DNA of 64,000 bases from Enterobacter sp. Ag1 (GTDB lineage Bacteria; Pseudomonadota; Gammaproteobacteria; Enterobacterales; Enterobacteriaceae): positions 186,001 through 250,000 of the forward strand of contig AKXM01000034.1 in NCBI GenBank assembly GCA_000277545.1. The letters run 5' to 3'. This document shows, in pieces, positions 9,157 through 19,779 of the stretch. A program made the position numbers and the translations under genes. Within the stretch, counting starts at the first letter, position 1. Each line of letters starts with the position of its first letter. A model generated the notes under the pieces. It was not told where the DNA came from and did not search any database. It saw only the letters and a program-made list of their open reading frames with translations.

Positions 9157-9192
9157 ACAGATGAATGCCGCCCTGCGTGAGCGTTCATCTGT
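9157..9192 (+). terminator. Hairpin after speG
   Basis: ACAGATGAA (9157-9165) pairs with TTCATCTGT (9184-9192), extended inward by a wobble pair and GC/GC. No T-run follows, so it may be an mRNA 3' stabiliser rather than a full terminator. Confidence 0.4.
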
Positions 9193-9366
9193 CCTTCTCC
9201 TGTATCTCCCGCCAGCCTTCTTGCCGCTTCGTCTATTTTCCAGACAATCAGACGGGTTTTTCCTGCAAACCACTCAATCAGAACTAAAATAATAGGGCTG
9301 TAAAATTTTGCGTTTAAAAGGCAACGGCTATCAAATTCGTAGGCCCATCCAGATATTAATTATTGA

Positions 9367-11586
<2,220 letters not shown>

Positions 11587-11593
11587 AACGAAA

Positions 11594-11612
11594 GGGAGGC
11601 TTTTGGCCTCCC
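11594..11612 (+). terminator. First hairpin after katG
   Basis: GGGAGGC (11594-11600) / GCCTCCC (11606-11612), loop TTTTG, only a weak T-run after it. Confidence 0.5.
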
Positions 11613-11629
11613 CTGGTTTAACGCTATAT

Positions 11630-11655
11630 GGGAAGGCATTTCGCCTTCCCTTTTT
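11630..11655 (+). terminator. Second terminator after katG
   Basis: GGGAAGGC (11630-11637) / GCCTTCCC (11643-11650) with five T directly after. A strong intrinsic terminator for katG, placed just before the frmA stop codon. Confidence 0.85.
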
Positions 11656-11660
11656 ACTGC

Positions 11661-13083
<1,423 letters not shown>

Positions 13084-13096
13084 AACCGCCTCCCTG

Positions 13097-13141
13097 ATAC
13101 TGTAGGGGGGTATAGTAACGTAATTTTTAACTTATTGACAA
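13097..13141 (-). promoter_or_regulatory. frmRA promoter with FrmR-type operator
   Basis: On the minus strand a TTGTCA -35 (13141-13136), an 18-bp spacer and a TACTAT -10 (13117-13112) precede frmR. The -10 overlaps a G-tract element in which ATACTGTA, six G and TATAGTA follow one another (13097-13117), with TACT/AGTA arms around the G-run. That is the operator layout known for RcnR/FrmR-type repressors and implies autorepression. Confidence 0.75.
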
Positions 13142-13273
13142 TTTTAAATATTATTTAAATTTCAATGAATTAAGGACTCACATTAAAAGACATATGGAGG
13201 CATCCCGGCAAACCGGACCATTCACATTTAGAGATCTTCAGGGATACCGATTATGTCCCCGGAGGAGATCGCC

Positions 13274-13622
13274 ATGCGCAAAGCCCGATTCACCGAACAC
13301 CAGATCATCGCCGTTCTGAAGTCCATCGAAGCCGGGCGCACCGTTAAGGATATCTGCCGCGAGGCCGGGATCTCTGAAGCCTCGGATTACAACTGGCAAG
13401 CCCACGCAGAATGCCTTTATCGAACGGTTCAACCGCACGTACAGGACAGAAATACTGGATTTTTATCTGTTCAGAACGCTGAATGAAGGACGGGAAATTA
13501 CAGAACGCTGGCTGGCTGAATATAACAGCGAGCGCCCTCATTAATCCCTGAATAACCTGACGCCGGAAGAATACCGGCTGATAACTGAAAACCCGGAAAT
13601 CTCAAAAAGTGCGATCAACTAA
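13274..13622 (+). mobile_element. IS3-family element remnant (deleted, non-functional)
   Basis: The start of a transposase OrfA (MRKARFTEHQIIAVLKSIEA..., ATG at 13274 after GGAGGAGATC) runs about 43 codons to NWQA and then joins, in another frame, the C-terminus of OrfB (KPTQNAFIERFNRTYR... from 13398 to 13622). The internal DDE catalytic core is missing, and the join sits at a short shared CAAGCC. The OrfB part also has an in-frame TAA where RPHESLN is expected. Clear terminal inverted repeats were not found. It marks the left edge of an AT-rich accessory patch. Confidence 0.85.
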
Positions 13623-13808
13623 AACGGGTGTGCTTACAGCAGGGTTTCGAAGGTTAATTACCTGCGGGCGAGACATTCCATAATTTGAACCCTACACGCC
13701 AATATTATGCAAAGTCAACCATTTTGACTGCACCGTTCCCCTTTTCATTGTGTTATACCGTTGCAACCTTTTTCAACTCCAAACAAACGATGTTACAGGA
13801 TTTGCGTT

Positions 13809-14606
13809 ATGGATAACTATCTGGATAAAAAACGATTTAACAACTATTACCTTATGCTTGCACAGCGAGAAGCAAATAGCCTCCAGCGCTACGCCAGACA
13901 GATTTCATCACTACATCTTAAAACCTTAGTTCCCCGACTTAACTTCAATAATGAAATTGATAAATTTATTGACGCACAAATAAAACAGATAACAACTGCA
14001 AAGAATGAACGTGAATGTAAAGAGTGCTTATTTAATATCAGGGAAGAAAAAAGACTTATCGAGCAACAAAATACCGAACTAAAAATGGGTAGCACTAAAA
14101 TCGTTGTTTCCGCAGAACTGGTGAATAAACTGGATGCGTGGGGCTATGTGATTAATGGGGTTGGGGTTGTTCTGAGCGGATTTCAGGTAATTGCAGGGGC
14201 TGGCATCACTATCGCATCTATAACTCATGGAAATATGATAGGGCTTACTGCTGGTTCGCTACTGATTTTACATGGGGTTAATGGACTTTATGAGGGGGTA
14301 ACGAATATCTCGACAGGGCGATCTGACACGACTGGTGCAGTAAAAAAAGGCTATGTAAGAGTCGCTGAGTTTATGGGATTTAGTGACAAGGCAGGACTCT
14401 TGGCATACAGCGGTATGGATCTGGCCTTGTCTGGATACGGCCTGGCAAGACAAATCATGAAAGCTGATGCATGGCGATTATTCAGGCATTTACCGTCTGA
14501 TTTCGTAAGAAACTATAAAAATATGAGCACAACCGCATTACTTATTGAAGGAGCCGGTGATGGAGTTGCACTCAAATCAATTGCGGATAGCTATAAATCT
14601 AACTGA
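13809..14606 (+). CDS. DUF4225-like protein
   Basis: A protein of 265 residues from the ATG at 13809 (ACAGGA 7 bases upstream); the frame stays open 48 bases further up without a ribosome site. The N-terminal half (about 1-110) is charged and helical, and the second half has a Gly- and Ala-rich hydrophobic region (about 115-190) that may enter membranes. The pattern resembles DUF4225 proteins of enterobacteria, whose function is unknown. Base composition is clearly more AT-rich than nearby genes, suggesting transfer. Its 3' end overlaps a small convergent membrane-protein gene by 16 bp. Confidence 0.7.
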   Translation: MDNYLDKKRFNNYYLMLAQREANSLQRYARQISSLHLKTLVPRLNFNNEIDKFIDAQIKQITTAKNERECKECLFNIREEKRLIEQQNTELKMGSTKIVVSAELVNKLDAWGYVINGVGVVLSGFQVIAGAGITIASITHGNMIGLTAGSLLILHGVNGLYEGVTNISTGRSDTTGAVKKGYVRVAEFMGFSDKAGLLAYSGMDLALSGYGLARQIMKADAWRLFRHLPSDFVRNYKNMSTTALLIEGAGDGVALKSIADSYKSN

Positions 14607-14923
14607 TTTATAATTTTATTATAATTTAAAAAAATCTTCGCCCCTACCTTAAAAGGGGCGAAAATCTCAAGAGCAAAAAATGAAAAGACACCAACAAAAA
14701 TAATCCCATAGAACGAATCGACACCATCATTGATGTAACTAACAACACAGAAGGCTAAAATTAAAAGCCTCAAGAAAACGCCCCCCAAAAATGCTCTTCT
14801 TAACTGCCTCAATATAACAATATAAGATACGCCCTCCTTTTCTACCCAATGCGCTATAAATGCACTTTCCTTTTTGGTAAAGCCACGCGAGAATAAAACA
14901 GTTCGAATTTCTTCTTTGTCCAT
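14591..14923 (-). CDS. Small two-helix membrane protein, unknown
   Basis: A 110-residue protein. The first 40 residues are soluble and charged (MDKEEIRTVLFSRGFTKKE), followed by two hydrophobic segments at about 46-65 and 70-90 and a short basic tail. I recognise no family. It is AT-rich like the overlapping DUF4225-like gene. Convergent overlapping pairs of this kind could be partner genes, for example a membrane-active protein and its immunity or accessory factor, but this is only a guess from position. Confidence 0.6.
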   Translation of the reverse strand: MDKEEIRTVLFSRGFTKKESAFIAHWVEKEGVSYIVILRQLRRAFLGGVFLRLLILAFCVVSYINDGVDSFYGIIFVGVFSFFALEIFAPFKVGAKIFLNYNKIINQLDL

Positions 14924-14944
14924 GACAGCTATATCCCTTTATAA

Positions 14945-14971
14945 AATAACACTATATAGTAACGTGTTATT
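14945..14971. repeat. Inverted repeat upstream of small membrane-protein gene
   Basis: AATAACAC (14945-14952) and GTGTTATT (14964-14971) form an 8-bp inverted repeat about 22 bp upstream of the ATG at 14923. The position suits an operator or part of a promoter. Confidence 0.35.
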
Positions 14972-15065
14972 ATAATGAAATGTAGCGTTTTTGACTGCAA
15001 CTTAATCAGCAAAAAACCTCCGTAATGCGGCAGGGTTCCATTCTTCGCAGCATCAGAAAGCAAAT

Positions 15066-15302
15066 TCAGAATTCTGATCGCGCCACAACCCTAAAAGCGG
15101 TCTCGGCCTTTTCCTCTTCTACACAACAGACATTCACCAGCCCCTCATAAAACCGCTTCCAGTTACGCGACCATGAAGACTGGTGAAGATCCGGCAGGCG
15201 TTTCAGTATTGCCCGGTGAACGGTAGCTGACGATACGACGCTGACCCCGTTTCCCGCACCTAAAGGCGTATCATCTCCGACGGCGTATTCTGTCCCGCCA
15301 AC
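15066..15302 (-). pseudogene. Decayed coding fragment, family unknown
   Basis: The minus strand has an open stretch of 78 codons ending at the TGA at 15066-15068 with no start codon and a TAG just upstream. The product would contain EYAVGDDTPLGAGNG and HQSSWSRNWKRFYEGL. The composition is protein-like, but I cannot assign a family. It is likely the C-terminal relic of a gene lost from the 14.9-15.3 kb gap, which otherwise holds nothing I can support. Confidence 0.4.
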
Positions 15303-15338
15303 CTAATGGCCGGCTCTATCGAAAAAAAAGCCCTTCGA

Positions 15339-15890
15339 CTAGATGGCTTCCGATACTATTTTCACGTCAGCAATAAACTCGATGGCCCCGCTCTTTAGCA
15401 CGCGCTGATTCACTGTAGAAAAACTCAACGCCTGGCTCACCGGCAGCAGCGGGATCCCCGCCCCGATAACGACCGGGATCTGGGTGACAAACAGGCGCTG
15501 CAGCTCTCCGGCTTCGGCGAACCAGGCGGCAGTTTTACCTCCGCCTACCAGCCAGACATCTTTGCCTTTGGCGGCTTCGCGGGCTTGCGCGGTAATGTCG
15601 ACGGCTTCGCCCTGTACCCGCGTGATATTTTGCCCTTCAGGCACCGATAGCGAACGCTGCGTGACGATAAATGCCGGGACATCGGCATAGGGCCAGGCCT
15701 CTGGCGAGTTTTCCAGAATCCAGCTGTAGGTTTCCGCCCCCATGATCACCGCCCCAACGGTCTGATAGAACTCATCGTATGGCGTGGCGTCATCCCCCAG
15801 CGGGAAGTTCATTAGCCAGTCCAGCTGATGCTGCTGGTCGGCAATGTAACCATCCAGCGTCGCGGCGACGTAATAGACTAAATTGGCCAT
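15339..15890 (-). CDS. Dihydrofolate reductase-like (RibD C-terminal) protein
   Basis: A 183-residue protein of the RibD C-terminal/DHFR-like superfamily, similar in layout to Bacillus YyaP and YwjB. The start MANLVYYVAATLDGYIAD is typical, and the NADPH-binding stretch VWLVGGGKTAAWFAEAG lies at about residues 112-128. True DHFR activity has not been shown for this group. It lies next to, and on the same strand as, a GlxA-type regulator gene. The exact reaction is unknown. Confidence 0.82.
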   Translation of the reverse strand: MANLVYYVAATLDGYIADQQHQLDWLMNFPLGDDATPYDEFYQTVGAVIMGAETYSWILENSPEAWPYADVPAFIVTQRSLSVPEGQNITRVQGEAVDITAQAREAAKGKDVWLVGGGKTAAWFAEAGELQRLFVTQIPVVIGAGIPLLPVSQALSFSTVNQRVLKSGAIEFIADVKIVSEAI

Positions 15891-15961
15891 ACTTTTCTCT
15901 CTCTGTCAGACAATTATCCGCCTGATAATACAGAGATAAACACACATCGCCACTGCCAATT

Positions 15962-16966
15962 TTAGGCTTGCGGTTCTTCATCTCCTCGCGCCTGGCGGCG
16001 TATCACCTGCGGCGGCTGGCCGTAGGCGCGAAGAAACGCCCGGCGCATTCTGTCCCGCTCGCCAAACCCGGTTTGCCGGGCCACTTCGTCGATGGAGCGG
16101 GCGCTGGTTTCAAGCAGCATACGGGCGGACTCCAGGCGCAAATGTTCGATCGCGCGAGCGGGCGACTGGCCGGTTTCAGCCTGAAAGCTGCGGCTAAACT
16201 GGCGGGGAGATAAATTCGCCACCGCCGCCAGCTCTTCCACGCTCAACGCATTTTCCAGGTGCGAGCGGGCGTATGTCATCACTTTCTGGATGCGGTCCGA
16301 TTTAGGCTCCAGCTCGAGCAGGGAGGAAAACTGCGACTGGCCACCGGAACGGCGGTGATAGAGCACCAGCTTCCGGGCGATGGTGCGCGCGATATCTGCC
16401 CCAAGATCGTCTTCAATCAGCGCCAGCGCAAGATCGATGGCCGCCGTCATCCCCGCAGAGGTCCAGTAAGGCCCGTCGCAAATAAAAATCTTATCTTCTT
16501 CCACGCTGATGCCCGGAAAACGCTGCTGCAGATCTCGCGCATACATCCAGTGCGTGGTGGCCCGCCGGCCCTCCAGCAACCCGGCTTCGGCCAATAAAAA
16601 GGTCCCGAGGCAGGCGGCGGCCACGCGGCGCGCATAGACCGCCGCCTGGCGAACAAAATCAATCGTCGCGGGGGAAGCCTGTTCCATCGTGGCGCCGAAC
16701 AGCAGGAGATCGTACTGCGTATCCGCCATTGACTCAGTCATCACCTCAAACCCTGCCGACGTAGGCACCCCGCCGCCCTGCTCAGACAGCAAATGCAGCT
16801 CATACACCGGCTCGCTCGCCATCAGGTTAGCCACTTCAAATGCCGTAATGACGGCGAATCCCATGGTGGAATACCCGGGGGTAACAACAAAACCGACCTT
16901 TTGCATGTGGCAGACCGCCGTGATTGATGGTGTCATAAAAAGACGGTTATATGACATTTGAGACAC
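15962..16966 (-). CDS. GlxA-family regulator (DJ-1/PfpI plus AraC)
   Basis: A 334-residue protein with an N-terminal DJ-1/PfpI-like amidase domain (about 20-190; AACLGTFLLAEAGLLEGRRA includes the nucleophile-elbow Cys) and a C-terminal AraC DNA-binding domain (about 230-330; two helix-turn-helix units ending in FGERDRMRRAFLRAYG). Family members are transcription activators that sense small molecules. The start is uncertain: in-frame ATGs at 16936 and 16903 are also possible and none has a good ribosome site. It is divergent from an SDR gene 57 bp away that it may regulate. Confidence 0.88.
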   Translation of the reverse strand: MSQMSYNRLFMTPSITAVCHMQKVGFVVTPGYSTMGFAVITAFEVANLMASEPVYELHLLSEQGGGVPTSAGFEVMTESMADTQYDLLLFGATMEQASPATIDFVRQAAVYARRVAAACLGTFLLAEAGLLEGRRATTHWMYARDLQQRFPGISVEEDKIFICDGPYWTSAGMTAAIDLALALIEDDLGADIARTIARKLVLYHRRSGGQSQFSSLLELEPKSDRIQKVMTYARSHLENALSVEELAAVANLSPRQFSRSFQAETGQSPARAIEHLRLESARMLLETSARSIDEVARQTGFGERDRMRRAFLRAYGQPPQVIRRQARGDEEPQA

Positions 16967-17023
16967 AAAAAGCCAGTGTTAATGTTGCTTTCGTCAATTA
17001 ACCCCCTTTTCAGGAGCTACACA

Positions 17024-17821
17024 ATGAGCAACACATCTACAGGCACAGCCCTCGTCACCGGGGCATCCGGCGGGATCGGCGCCGTCTACGCGGCCCGCCT
17101 GGCTAAACGCGGTTATAACCTGATTCTGGTGGCTCGCAACACGGGCCGTCTGAACCAGGTCGCCCGGCGCATTCGTGAAGAAAGCGGGCAATCGGTGGAG
17201 GTTGTTCCCGCCGATCTGGGTAACGCGACAGAGCTGCTGCAGATCGAAACGCGGCTAAAAAACGACGAGTCTATTACGCTGCTGGTGAATAACGCGGGCT
17301 TTGGCTCAAAAGAAAGCGTGCTGGAAGCCAGAGTGGATGAAATGACTGCGATGATAGACCTCAACGTGACTGCGTTAACTCGCCTTACCTATGCGGCGGC
17401 CCCGGCAATGGCTACCCGCCGGCACGGCACCATTATTAACATTGCTTCGGTCGTCGCTATTGCCCCTGAATTGCTGAACGGTGTTTACGGGGCCAGTAAA
17501 GCGTTCGTGCTGGCATTGAGTCACTCTTTGCAGCAGGAGCTGGCGGAGTCCGGCGTGCGCATTCAGGCCGTGCTGCCTGGCGCCACGGCCACGGATTTCT
17601 GGAATATTGCCGGCGTGGGCGGGCACGAAAATCTGCCGCAAAGCTGGGTGATGAGTACCGAAGATATGGTGGATGCCGCGCTGGTCGGCCTTGATGCCGG
17701 TGAAAAGGTGACCATTCCTTCGTTGCAGGATGGCCGCGAATGGGATAACTGGGAGGCTGAACGCCGGGTGATTAGCTCGCATCTGAGCGCTTCTCAGCCA
17801 GCGCCGCGTTACACTCGCTAA
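17024..17821 (+). CDS. SDR-family oxidoreductase
   Basis: A 265-residue classical short-chain dehydrogenase. The cofactor motif TGASGGIG lies at residues 12-19, NNAGFG near 91 and the catalytic Tyr-x3-Lys is in VYGASKAF; an Arg after strand 2 (LVARN) favours NADP. The ATG at 17024 follows AGGAG by 7 bases and is preferred over an upstream in-frame start. It is divergent from the GlxA-type regulator and ends in a clear terminator. The substrate is unknown. Confidence 0.88.
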   Translation: MSNTSTGTALVTGASGGIGAVYAARLAKRGYNLILVARNTGRLNQVARRIREESGQSVEVVPADLGNATELLQIETRLKNDESITLLVNNAGFGSKESVLEARVDEMTAMIDLNVTALTRLTYAAAPAMATRRHGTIINIASVVAIAPELLNGVYGASKAFVLALSHSLQQELAESGVRIQAVLPGATATDFWNIAGVGGHENLPQSWVMSTEDMVDAALVGLDAGEKVTIPSLQDGREWDNWEAERRVISSHLSASQPAPRYTR

Positions 17822-17846
17822 TCAATCACGCTATTTTGCTCTACAG

Positions 17847-17870
17847 ATGCCGCCATCAGGCGGCATTTTT
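17847..17870 (+). terminator. Rho-independent terminator of the SDR gene
   Basis: ATGCCGCC (17847-17854) / GGCGGCAT (17859-17866), ATCA loop, then a T-run to 17870. Confidence 0.88.
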
Positions 17871-17914
17871 GCTGTTATCAACGCTAACTGTCGCTCAAAT
17901 CACCTGCCTGTAAG

Positions 17915-17949
17915 AATATTTAAATGATAATGAGTATCATTTAAATATT
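17915..17949 (+). promoter_or_regulatory. Fur box, extended palindrome
   Basis: A perfect 15-bp inverted repeat, AATATTTAAATGATA (17915-17929) and its complement (17935-17949), around ATGAG. The centre AATGATAATGAGTATCATT closely fits the Fur consensus of GATAAT repeats. It lies 81 bp upstream of the chaN-like gene and is the only promoter-like element before a four-gene iron-type cluster, which implies iron repression. Confidence 0.88.
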
Positions 17950-18030
17950 TTATTTGTTAACATCCTGCCCGCGGTAAATTGATCGACATCAAGACTAACA
18001 GCCAGTGAAGGCTACCTCCGGGCAAAAGAT

Positions 18031-18903
18031 ATGCATAAAAAATTGATCCTTACGTCTTTGATAGCGTTAGCCAGCCTGGGCCTCAGCGCCTGCAGCCAAA
18101 CCTCTCCCTCGCCTCAAGCGGCAAGCCATGTCGCCGTCACGCATGGGCAAATCATTGATTTACAAAGTGGCGAAACGCTGACAGAACGACAGCTGCTGGC
18201 CAAACTCGCCAGCGCTCAGCGGCTTATCGTCGGCGAAAAGCACGATAACGCCGAACATCACCAGATTGAGCTTTGGCTGCTGCAGAATCTGCCAAAAGAG
18301 CGTCCTCAGGGCAGCGTCTTGCTGGAGATGCTAACCGCCAGCCAACAGCCGCGCGTCACCCAGGTGAAGGCCTGGCTCAAAGAGGAGCCGCAGGTGCGGG
18401 ACAGCCGCATTCAGGAACTGCTTCACTGGCAGAAAGGCTGGCCGTGGGAGATGTATGGCGGCGTCGTGACCGAAGCCCTGCGCGCGCCCTCACCTTTACT
18501 CAACGCCAATATCAACCGCGATGAGATAATGCGTCTTTATAAAGACCCGCGCTTCCCGAAAGGGAAAAAATCAACCGCGCCCGCCGTACAGGCCGCGCTG
18601 AAAGAAACGATTATTGCCATGCACGGGGGCAGCATCGAAGGCCAACAGCTGACGTCAATGCTGGCGATTCAGCAGCAGCGCGATCGCTATATGGCCCAAC
18701 AGTTGCTGAGCGCCCCAACGCCCGCTTTACTGATTGCGGGCGGATATCATGCGTCCAGGAGCATCGGCGTGCCGCTGCATATGGAGGACTTGTCTCCCGC
18801 CTCGAAGCCGGTAGTGCTGATGCTGGCGGAAAAAGGCATGAATATCACGGCAGATCAGGCTGATTATGTGTGGTTTGTTGCGCCTGCTCCGGCAAAACGG
18901 TAA
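18031..18903 (+). CDS. ChaN-like haem-binding lipoprotein
   Basis: A 290-residue lipoprotein: signal peptide at 1-20 with lipobox LSAC (Cys21). The motif GEKHDNAEHHQIELWLL at about residues 70-86 matches the ChaN family, which binds haem between monomers through conserved residues and sits in the outer membrane. In Campylobacter, ChaN is encoded next to a TonB-dependent receptor. Here it opens a cluster with a TonB-like gene 6 bp downstream, a secreted peptidase and a receptor, under a Fur box. The role is likely haem or iron handling after or during uptake. Confidence 0.85.
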   Translation: MHKKLILTSLIALASLGLSACSQTSPSPQAASHVAVTHGQIIDLQSGETLTERQLLAKLASAQRLIVGEKHDNAEHHQIELWLLQNLPKERPQGSVLLEMLTASQQPRVTQVKAWLKEEPQVRDSRIQELLHWQKGWPWEMYGGVVTEALRAPSPLLNANINRDEIMRLYKDPRFPKGKKSTAPAVQAALKETIIAMHGGSIEGQQLTSMLAIQQQRDRYMAQQLLSAPTPALLIAGGYHASRSIGVPLHMEDLSPASKPVVLMLAEKGMNITADQADYVWFVAPAPAKR

Positions 18904-18909
18904 CCGTCG

Positions 18910-19698
18910 ATGACAGACACGTTGACTCCTTCTCTGGCGGGCAGAAGCGGCACGGGTTTTACGCTGTCTCTGCTTCTCCACGGAGGCCTTTTTTTAGCGC
19001 TAATCTGGCAGGTGTCTGACACGCCCTCTGCCCTGGAGCCTGCGCCCGCAGTGATGCTGCAATGGGCCGACGATATCGAAGCCCCGCCGACGCCAGTCCC
19101 GCTTCCGGTGGGCATTGCCCAGCAGGAGTCAGCGGCAGCAGAAGAAAAGCAGCAGGCTGAAGACAAGCAACAGCAGCCTTTGCCGATAGCCAAAGATGCG
19201 GTGATTGAAGTCACTCGTCGGAAAAAAGCTGCCGAAGGTGAAAAGAAAAAACCTCGCCCACCGCGCAACGTCAGGGAGCAAACCAGCGACAGCAGCCAGG
19301 CGGCCATCTCGACCAATGCCGCTCCTCAGCCCAGCGTGGTGTCCTCGCGTATTGCCGCGCCTTACCACAGTGATGCGGAGAAACAACACAGCCAGCAGGA
19401 TAGCTGGGAGAGCCGGGTCAAAGGCCATCTCAACCGCTTCAAACGCTACCCTGGCGACGCCCGTCAGCGTGCCAGAACGGGCATCGCAGTGGTGACGTTT
19501 ACCGTGGATTCTGCGGGCAAAATTGTTGCCAGTTCTCTAACCGGTTCATCGGGAACGCGCTCGCTTGATCGGGAAGCCGTGGCCGTTTTAGAACGTGCCC
19601 AGCCGCTGCCAAAGCCCCCCGTCGAGCGCTTAAAAGGAGGCGTGTATAACGTCACGATGCCAATCAATTTCGACCTGACGGAACTTAGCCGAAGCTAG
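18910..19698 (+). CDS. TonB-family energy transducer
   Basis: A 262-residue TonB-like protein. One N-terminal membrane helix (about 16-35) carries the Ser-x3-His motif (Ser20, His24) by which TonB contacts ExbB/ExbD. A charged, Gln/Pro/Lys-rich periplasmic linker (about 40-165) follows, then a C-terminal TonB fold at about 170-255 (RYPGDARQRARTGIAVVTF). No exbBD lies beside it, so it must use ExbBD from elsewhere. A private TonB for the downstream receptor is the natural reading. It is 6 bp after the chaN-like gene. Confidence 0.9.
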   Translation: MTDTLTPSLAGRSGTGFTLSLLLHGGLFLALIWQVSDTPSALEPAPAVMLQWADDIEAPPTPVPLPVGIAQQESAAAEEKQQAEDKQQQPLPIAKDAVIEVTRRKKAAEGEKKKPRPPRNVREQTSDSSQAAISTNAAPQPSVVSSRIAAPYHSDAEKQHSQQDSWESRVKGHLNRFKRYPGDARQRARTGIAVVTFTVDSAGKIVASSLTGSSGTRSLDREAVAVLERAQPLPKPPVERLKGGVYNVTMPINFDLTELSRS

Positions 19699-19779
19699 CG
19701 CTAAGCCCCACAACCTGAACGTTAACTTTATGCTGAATATTCGGCAGGGTGCCCCATCGCCCGACATTAAGGACGCCTC

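Noticed and set aside
13186-13273. Left terminal inverted repeat of the IS remnant
   Set aside because: No convincing TG...CA ends or matching right end could be seen.
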